Below are positions 24,248-28,410 of a stretch of 28,410 nucleotides of DNA, piece after piece. The DNA is from Oscillospiraceae bacterium (GTDB lineage Bacteria; Bacillota_A; Clostridia; Oscillospirales; Oscillospiraceae), in the NCBI GenBank assembly GCA_017540945.1, contig JAFYAB010000062.1, forward strand, positions 1 to 28,410, given 5' to 3'. The notes beneath the pieces were generated by a model. That model worked only from the letters and a program-made list of their open reading frames with translations, did not search any database and had not been told where the DNA came from. Numbering within the stretch: position 1 is the stretch's first letter; each line of letters starts with the position of its first letter. Made by a program: the position numbers and the translations under genes.

Positions 24248-24598
24248 ATGAAACGGATCGGATTGCTGCTGCTGGCCGCTGTGCTGGCCTTCAGCATGGT
24301 GGGCTGTTCCAGAGCGGCGGGCGGCAAGTACAAGCTGGAATACATCACCGCCGACGGCTTGCGTCTGGCCCCCGGCGGCTTCAGCCTGAACATCACGATG
24401 GACCTTCAGGAGGACGGCGTCGGCATCGCCTATTACAGCGGCTCACCCGAGGATATCACCTGGACCGACGAGGGCGGCACCGTATTCGTCACCGGCAATC
24501 GGGGCGTTGTGCTGGAATTCACCAAGGACGGAGACTCCCTGGTGCTCCACGACGAAGGCGTCCTGCTCTTTTTCACCCCCGTTGAAGAGGAGGATTGA
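24248..24598 (+). CDS. Small lipoprotein of unknown function
   Basis: This 116-residue protein has a clear signal and lipobox (AFSMVGC, lipidated Cys20) and should be exported and membrane-anchored. The mature part of about 96 residues is acidic and predicted beta-rich (YKLEYITADGL, FSLNITMDLQEDGVGIAYYSG, DSLVLHDEGVLLFF). This resembles small single-domain lipoproteins common in Clostridia that hold a lipocalin-like or META-like sheet; I cannot assign a family. The ATG follows GGAAGGGAGCCCAT. It is monocistronic, with its own promoter and a strong terminator 11 bp after the stop. It lies between divergent valS and convergent yitT. Confidence 0.85.
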   Translation: MKRIGLLLLAAVLAFSMVGCSRAAGGKYKLEYITADGLRLAPGGFSLNITMDLQEDGVGIAYYSGSPEDITWTDEGGTVFVTGNRGVVLEFTKDGDSLVLHDEGVLLFFTPVEEED

Positions 24599-24609
24599 GC
24601 TCCGGGATG

Positions 24610-24652
24610 AACACTCCGGCAAAAAGTGAAAGCTTTTTGCCGGAGTGTTTTC
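24610..24652. terminator. Terminator between the small lipoprotein gene and yitT
   Basis: A 17-bp perfect stem (AACACTCCGGCAAAAAG facing CTTTTTGCCGGAGTGTT) is followed by TTTTCATA on the plus strand. It lies between convergent genes and probably also serves yitT on the minus strand. Confidence 0.88.
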
Positions 24653-24686
24653 ATATACTGCCCACAGCGTCCGCCGCAGACAGGTC

Positions 24687-25565
24687 TTATTTGATCTTGC
24701 GGAAGTTGCCCATGGTCTCGGAGACCGGGGTGATGTAGGCGAAGGTTTTGGGGAAGTTGCTGATGATCTTCTGGATGTCGGCGATCTGGTGCTTGTTGAC
24801 GATGCAGATCACCAGGCTCTTCTCCTCGTTGGTGTAGGCGCCCTTGGCGGGCAGCATGGTGACGCCGTGATGCAGCTCCTTCAGCAGCTCCTTGGACAGG
24901 CCCTCGGGATCCGCGGTGACGATCTCGAACTTCAGGGCGGACTGGGAGCCGCGGACCACCTGGTTGCCGATGGTGGACAGCACGAAGCTGTAAATGATGC
25001 AGCAGATGACCGGCTCGAACTGGAAGCCGTAGACGAAATAGGAAGCTGCGGCGATCACCGCGTTCAGGATGAATCCGATCCAGGTGACGTTGAACTCCGG
25101 GTGATAGTGCCGGATGCAGAAGCTCACCACGTCGGTGCCGCCGGTGCTGCCGTGGATTTTCAATGCGAAGCCGTAGAAGGCGCCGTTCACCACGGCCGCC
25201 GCCACAGGGGCCAGGATATTGCTGGTGCCGTTCTCGGTGTAGTAGTGGAACTTGCTGAAATCGATCTGCCCAAAGAGCATCAGAAAGCCGGAGAAACAGA
25301 CGGTAAACAAGGCAGTTTTGATGACAAACTCCCGATCCACCAGCTTCCAGGCCACGATCAGGATGGGGATATTAATCAGCAGGTTCAGATAGCCGGCGTT
25401 GAATTTGAAAATGTACTGCACCATGGTGGCGATGCCGCCGACGCCGGAGGGCGCGAAGTTGTTGGGGAAGATGAACAGCGCGTAGGAAAGGGCCATCATC
25501 AGCGCAAACAGCGGAACCAGGAGCAGGGTTTTATAATTCGCCTTCTGTTTTTTTGTGTCGCTCAT
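24687..25565 (-). CDS. YitT family membrane protein
   Basis: This 292-residue protein has five or six transmembrane segments in the first 200 residues (YitT/DUF161 part) and a soluble C-terminal DUF2179 domain (from about 210: ALKFEIVTADPEGLSKELLKEL to the end). Signatures are FPNNFAPSGVGGIATMV and HGSTGGTDVVSF. The biochemical role of the family is not established; transport of a small molecule is often guessed. The ATG follows GGAGGTTTTTGACTT. It has its own promoter with a 25-bp tandem repeat immediately upstream, and ends at a shared terminator. Confidence 0.93.
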   Translation of the reverse strand: MSDTKKQKANYKTLLLVPLFALMMALSYALFIFPNNFAPSGVGGIATMVQYIFKFNAGYLNLLINIPILIVAWKLVDREFVIKTALFTVCFSGFLMLFGQIDFSKFHYYTENGTSNILAPVAAAVVNGAFYGFALKIHGSTGGTDVVSFCIRHYHPEFNVTWIGFILNAVIAAASYFVYGFQFEPVICCIIYSFVLSTIGNQVVRGSQSALKFEIVTADPEGLSKELLKELHHGVTMLPAKGAYTNEEKSLVICIVNKHQIADIQKIISNFPKTFAYITPVSETMGNFRKIK

Positions 25566-25596
25566 AAGTCAAAAACCTCCATTGGGAATCAATGGA

Positions 25597-25625
25597 ATTG
25601 TAGCACAGCCAGTTCTGAAATGCAA
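25597..25625 (-). promoter_or_regulatory. Promoter of yitT
   Basis: On the minus strand there is a -35 TTGCAT (25620-25625), a 17-bp spacer and a -10 TACAAT (25597-25602), about 30 bp before the start codon. The -35 and -10 boxes and the spacer length are the same as at the asparaginase promoter. Confidence 0.8.
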
Positions 25626-25631
25626 CCGGTT

Positions 25632-25728
25632 TTTTGCGATTTGACGGGCTTTCGTGTTTTGCGATTTGACGGGCTTTCGTGTTTTGCGATTTGATGGGCT
25701 TTCGTGTTTTGCGATTTGGCGGGCTTTC
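25632..25728. repeat. 25-bp tandem repeat, nearly four units
   Basis: Units start at 25632, 25657, 25682 and 25707 (the last has 22 bases). Each begins TTTTGCGATTTG and continues into GGGCTTTCGTG. Units 1 and 2 are identical; units 3 and 4 each differ at one base near the middle. There are no spacers. The array starts six bases upstream of the yitT -35 box. Confidence 0.95.
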
Positions 25729-25730
25729 AA

Positions 25731-25961
25731 TGCAGGGACGCACGCTGCCGTCCGTCTTCCCTGTCATTCTGAGCGAAGCGAAGAATCCGTATCCCCCGCC
25801 CCCTGTTGCCGCGTCCGGGCGGGCAGATTGCCCGCGCTACAGGCGAAAAAGCCCCGATCTCTCGACCTTCCCCTGCCCTGATCCTTACTCCCTCGTCGTG
25901 CAGCGTGGCGCACGCTGTGCGCCGCTGCGAACGGCGCGGACGGCAGAGTACCGTCCCTGTG
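25731..25961. repeat. Segment bounded by inverted hairpin repeats
   Basis: The left arm (25733-25754, CAGGGACGCACGCTGCCG...) and the complement of the right arm (25937-25959, CAGGGACGGTACTCTGCCG...) share CAGGGACG at one end and TGCCGTCCG at the other. Each arm is also a hairpin by itself. The 230-bp segment has no convincing coding capacity and holds an interspersed motif. The right arm ends a few bases from the sigK stop. Confidence 0.6.
25763..25788 (+). repeat. Interspersed motif GTCATTCTGAGCG...GAAGAATCC
   Basis: This 26-bp stretch starts GTCATTCTGAGCG and ends GAAGAATCC. I recognise it as a widely scattered short repeat in bacterial genomes, often in intergenic DNA. The recognition is from memory and needs a search. 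It lies inside the segment bounded by inverted repeats. Confidence 0.5.
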
Positions 25962-25966
25962 CGCCG

Positions 25967-26650
25967 CTACGTCATGAGGGCGCCGCGCAGCTTTTCCAGG
26001 GCCTTTTTTTCGATCCTGGACACATAGCTGCGGCTGATGCCCATACGCTCCGCCACGTCCTGTTGACGCAGGGGCGGGCGGTCGTCGAGGCCGTAGCGCA
26101 GGCGGATCACCGCCTGCTCCCGGTCCGTCAGGCAGCTGCGGATGGCGGCGCGGAGCTTTTTTGCCTCCTCCTTGCGGGAAAGCTCCTCAAACAAGTCCGC
26201 CTCGTCGGCCACCACGTCCTGGACCGAGAGGGCCGTTCCGTCCTTGCCGGTCTCGATGGTGTCCGAGAGGGAGATGTCCCCCGCGGATTTCTTTTGACTG
26301 CGGAAGTACATCAGGATCTCGTTTTCCACGCATCTCGCCGCGTAGGTGGCCAGGCGGGCCCCCTTGGAGCTGTCAAAGCTCTCGATGCCCTTGATCAGGC
26401 CGATGGTGCCGATGGACAGCAGATCCTCCTGATCGGCGGCCTGGGCGTAGTATTTCTTCATAATGTGGGCCACCAGCCGCAGGTTCCGTTCGATCAGAAT
26501 GTTCCGGGCTTCCAGATCCCCCGCGGCGGCCCGTTCGAGGTATTGCCGTTCCTCCCTCGCGGACAGCGGCTTCGGAAAGGACCCCGGCTGATCCAGCCTT
26601 AACGCGCAGAGCATGGACCCAAGCATCAGGAGTACGACTGCGGAAAGCAT
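25967..26650 (-). CDS. sigK: Sporulation sigma factor sigma-K (pro-form)
   Basis: This is the late mother-cell RNA polymerase sigma factor, which directs coat and maturation genes. The 227-residue protein matches SigK closely: FPKPLSAREERQYLE, NLRLVAHIMKKY, DLLSIGTIGLIKGIESFD (region 2), ATYAARCVENEILMYFR (2.4) and GISRSYVSRIEKKALEKL (region 4 helix-turn-helix). A hydrophobic N-terminus (MLSAVVLLMLGSMLCALRL) is the pro-sequence expected to be removed at the membrane by SpoIVFB. The ATG at 26650 follows GAGGTGATTTGC and is preferred over a GTG at 26659. The gene is uninterrupted, with no skin-type element. Confidence 0.94.
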   Translation of the reverse strand: MLSAVVLLMLGSMLCALRLDQPGSFPKPLSAREERQYLERAAAGDLEARNILIERNLRLVAHIMKKYYAQAADQEDLLSIGTIGLIKGIESFDSSKGARLATYAARCVENEILMYFRSQKKSAGDISLSDTIETGKDGTALSVQDVVADEADLFEELSRKEEAKKLRAAIRSCLTDREQAVIRLRYGLDDRPPLRQQDVAERMGISRSYVSRIEKKALEKLRGALMT

Positions 26651-26667
26651 GCAAATCACCTCGCAGC

Positions 26668-26697
26668 AGTCTATTCCTGCGTTGTTTGTCCATATTC
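26668..26697 (-). promoter_or_regulatory. Candidate sigma-E-type promoter of sigK
   Basis: On the minus strand GAATATG (26691-26697) and AATAGACT (26668-26675) are 15 bp apart. They partly match the sigma-E boxes (ATATT-like -35, CATACAAT-like -10). Bacillus subtilis sigK is sigma-E dependent, so the position is sensible. The -10 match is only 5 of 8 and the spacing is slightly long. Confidence 0.3.
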
Positions 26698-26724
26698 ATT
26701 CAAATAGACGAATGGGGGGAAGGC

Positions 26725-27042
26725 TCAGCCTTCCTCCGTTGTGTTTTCTTGGTCTTCATCGTCAGCCACTACCATCAAAAAACCTTTATCCAAAAGCAAT
26801 TCATAGAAATACTCTAACTGCTGAAGTATTTCTTCTTTCGATTTTCTTGTCAAAATACGATGAACCTCAACAGTTTCCTCCAAAGTTTTCCCACGTACCA
26901 GCCCATTCCAGGTCATCGCCCAAATCAGGGGTAATTTCTGGATTGTATCGCAATGAGAATAAGCTTCCCTTGTCGGGATCAAAACATGCACTCCACAAAT
27001 TTTTGTGTGAACAATTCCCGGATACGGTTTATAATTTTTCAT
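26725..27042 (-). CDS. PqqD-like RiPP recognition element protein (independent start possible)
   Basis: The last 105 codons of the SLH frame form a complete PqqD-type winged-helix domain: three short strands (GIVHTKICGVHVLIPTREA) and helices LPLIWAMTWNGLVRGKTLEETV and SKEEILQQLEYFYELLLDKGFLMVV. An acidic tail follows. Such domains bind the leader of ribosomally made peptides and present it to radical-SAM enzymes. An ATG at 27042 with GGAGG eleven bases upstream gives MKNYKPYPG, so this was probably a free-standing gene before the fusion and may still be translated alone. No radical-SAM enzyme, precursor peptide or exporter is present in the window. Base composition is AT-richer than in all neighbouring genes. 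Confidence 0.72.
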   Translation of the reverse strand: MKNYKPYPGIVHTKICGVHVLIPTREAYSHCDTIQKLPLIWAMTWNGLVRGKTLEETVEVHRILTRKSKEEILQQLEYFYELLLDKGFLMVVADDEDQENTTEEG

Positions 27043-28353
27043 TTTGAAAACGTCCTCCAGTTCACGCAGTGAAAACAGCATCGAGCAACAGCTTCGTGGA
27101 ATCTGGACATTTATGACGAACCAGCCCACGAACTTTGCGTTCTGGGAGGAGCCGACGGTGGGGATACCGACGTCTTCCAGAATTTCACCGTCCTTCAGGA
27201 TCTGGGAGTTCAGCAGCTGGCCGGTGATGTCTTGGAATTCGTAGGGAGTGCCGTCGGAGTTATAGAACTCGTAGCGCGCACGGAACTCCTGGTCAGGAAC
27301 ATCGGTGATATCGCCATCCAGAATTGCGTAGACGGAGAAGTCCTTGGAATAGAAGCGCAGGGCCTTCTGCCCTCCGCGAGTGACTGAGATCAGGTCGGAA
27401 TTGATTGTTTCTACGGTTCCGTCGGTCTTGACATGAATCACGACGGGATTCTGGATCTCCTCCAGCCCGTCCATAGAAATCTGGACTTCAACATCGGATG
27501 CAGGCTCCAGATCAGCCCCGTCCTTGGAGAAGGTAATGTTGGCTGCGGCAAAAATATCGCCGTTGACCTGATTGGCAATGGCAAGCAAAGCAGTCTTGTC
27601 GGTAACGCGGCTGAGCGTCATCTCCGTGTCCTCGGGCAGTGCGCCTTCGGGGGCATTGACAGAGACAGTCATGTCCTCGCCGGCCTCGCCGTTGAAGCTT
27701 TGGGCGGGCATGGGCTGGGCATAGCCCTGGATCAGCTGGTCCAGCTTCATCATCATGACGGCCAGATGGGCACGGGTGGCGGTCTGCTGGGGACGGAAGG
27801 TGCTGTCCTCAAAGCCGGAGACCAGGCCGGCGGCCGCGCAGAAGCTCACGGCCTCGGTCGCGTAGCCGGCGACGGAGTCCATGTCATTGAAGCTGACGGG
27901 CTCGCCCAGGGTGATCTGGTAGTCCTGCTTCTTGATGAACTTGTTCAGGATCGCAGCCAGATCCTGGCGGGTGATGACCCGGTTCGGCGCGAACATACCG
28001 TCGCCAACGCCGGCGACGATGCCCTTGTCGGCAGCCCAGGCGGCGGCCTTGGTGTACCACTTGCCGGCCTCTGTATCCGCAAAGGCGGGCTCGTAGGCGG
28101 ACAGGTCGGCCTCGGCGACCTTAGCCAGCACCGTCACGGCCATACCGCGGGTCACCTTCATATTGGGCGCGAAGGTGGTGCTGCTGACGCCGGCCATCCA
28201 GCCTCTCTCAGCCACATAATCCACGGCGGCCTTATACCAGGCCTTGTTGGAGACGTCTTTGAAGGACGCCGCCTCCACCGGGACCAGGAGCATGGAGAAG
28301 GACATGATGACGGCAAGCATCAGAGCGACGATTCGAGAGAGCTTTTTAGTCAT
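26725..28353 (-). CDS. Chimeric SLH surface protein, truncated and fused to a PqqD-like domain
   Basis: This is a 542-codon frame. Residues 1-29 are a signal peptide. Three S-layer homology domains follow (about 30-82, 90-142 and 153-208: SFKDVSNKAWY, AFADTEAGKWY, SFNDMDSVAGY), which anchor proteins to wall polymers. Residues 220-350 look like a ZU5/adhesin-type beta region. The next part resembles the start of an InlB-type repeat and breaks off at about residue 412 (AKFVGWF). From there the frame passes through some 25 residues of unlike composition into a PqqD-like domain (438-542). The DNA is visibly AT-richer from about 27115 downwards. Proteins of this kind are usually much longer. I read it as an adhesin gene truncated by recombination; misassembly is the alternative. 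The start follows AAAGGGGAATGAAAA. Confidence 0.82.
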   Translation of the reverse strand: MTKKLSRIVALMLAVIMSFSMLLVPVEAASFKDVSNKAWYKAAVDYVAERGWMAGVSSTTFAPNMKVTRGMAVTVLAKVAEADLSAYEPAFADTEAGKWYTKAAAWAADKGIVAGVGDGMFAPNRVITRQDLAAILNKFIKKQDYQITLGEPVSFNDMDSVAGYATEAVSFCAAAGLVSGFEDSTFRPQQTATRAHLAVMMMKLDQLIQGYAQPMPAQSFNGEAGEDMTVSVNAPEGALPEDTEMTLSRVTDKTALLAIANQVNGDIFAAANITFSKDGADLEPASDVEVQISMDGLEEIQNPVVIHVKTDGTVETINSDLISVTRGGQKALRFYSKDFSVYAILDGDITDVPDQEFRARYEFYNSDGTPYEFQDITGQLLNSQILKDGEILEDVGIPTVGSSQNAKFVGWFVINVQIPRSCCSMLFSLRELEDVFKMKNYKPYPGIVHTKICGVHVLIPTREAYSHCDTIQKLPLIWAMTWNGLVRGKTLEETVEVHRILTRKSKEEILQQLEYFYELLLDKGFLMVVADDEDQENTTEEG

Positions 28354-28410
28354 TTTTCATTCCCCTTTCGATATTGCTTAGATATAGGTATCCATAGTTG
28401 TAGACCTTAA

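Noticed and set aside
25632..25728. CRISPR array
   Set aside because: The units are directly adjacent with no unique spacers, and no cas gene is nearby.
25531..25767. Minus-strand frame through the 25-bp repeats into yitT
   Set aside because: It has no ribosome site. It is composed of translated repeat, covers the yitT promoter and reads out of frame into yitT.
26718..26734. Palindrome at the end of the SLH/PqqD frame as a terminator
   Set aside because: GGAAGGCTCAGCCTTCC is palindromic but has no following T-run, and it overlaps the stop codon region.
25967..28353. A RiPP biosynthetic cluster around the PqqD-like domain
   Set aside because: No radical-SAM enzyme, precursor peptide or transporter is visible; sigK and a surface protein are the only neighbours in the window.

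Overview
The window reads as a chromosomal segment of a GC-rich, spore-forming, low-oxygen Firmicute of the Clostridia, most likely an Oscillospiraceae/Ruminococcaceae-type gut bacterium. This placement is inference. It rests on an intact sporulation sigma-K gene with its pro-sequence, a T-box leader on valS, the Asp23/FakA pair, YitT and GtrA proteins, an S-layer-homology (SLH) surface protein, strong AGGAGG ribosome sites, and interspersed palindromic repeats of a kind common in that group. No phage, transposase, integrase or CRISPR gene is visible.

Layout. (1) 1-430: tRNA-Ala(GGC) with its own promoter and an attached terminator. A second 21-bp copy of the tRNA 3' end lies 190 bp away, and a run of small hairpins sits between the copies. 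(2) 513-15264, all on the minus strand: in transcription order a HAD phosphatase, a divergent type IIA topoisomerase pair (ParE-like, then ParC-like) with a membrane acyltransferase between them, a lipoprotein, a TrmH-type RNA methyltransferase, a DIP1984 protein, murD, three tandem M42 aminopeptidases, ispD and ispF. Short gaps and overlaps suggest one or a few long transcripts. A consensus promoter (TTGACA, 17 bp, TATAAT) lies in the tail of the HAD gene and should drive the topoisomerase block. (3) 15264-19081: plus-strand L-asparaginase, a minus-strand pair GH25 lysozyme lipoprotein/GtrA, and a plus-strand CapA-like protein. (4) 19089-24250: minus-strand valS with a T-box leader, then the yloU (Asp23)/fakA pair from its own promoter. 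(5) 24172-25565: a small plus-strand lipoprotein and minus-strand YitT. (6) 25566-28410: a repeat-rich spacer, sigK, and an SLH protein.

The most unusual item is the SLH protein at 26725-28353. Its adhesin-like body stops abruptly and runs in frame into an AT-richer stretch that encodes a complete PqqD-like RiPP recognition domain with its own ATG and ribosome site. This looks like a chimera made by deletion or recombination (or by misassembly). Other points are: an M42 paralogue that keeps its metal ligands but has Lys in place of the catalytic Glu; a palindromic repeat family in at least three places, one of which encodes the C-terminus of the methyltransferase; a 25-bp tandem repeat directly upstream of the yitT promoter; and the tRNA-end duplication.

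Functionally the window is a mix of housekeeping (isoprenoid precursor synthesis, peptidoglycan precursor synthesis, translation, DNA topology, fatty-acid activation), cell-envelope proteins (GH25, GtrA, CapA, acyltransferase, lipoproteins, SLH) and sporulation control. I see no complete new defence or biosynthetic system.
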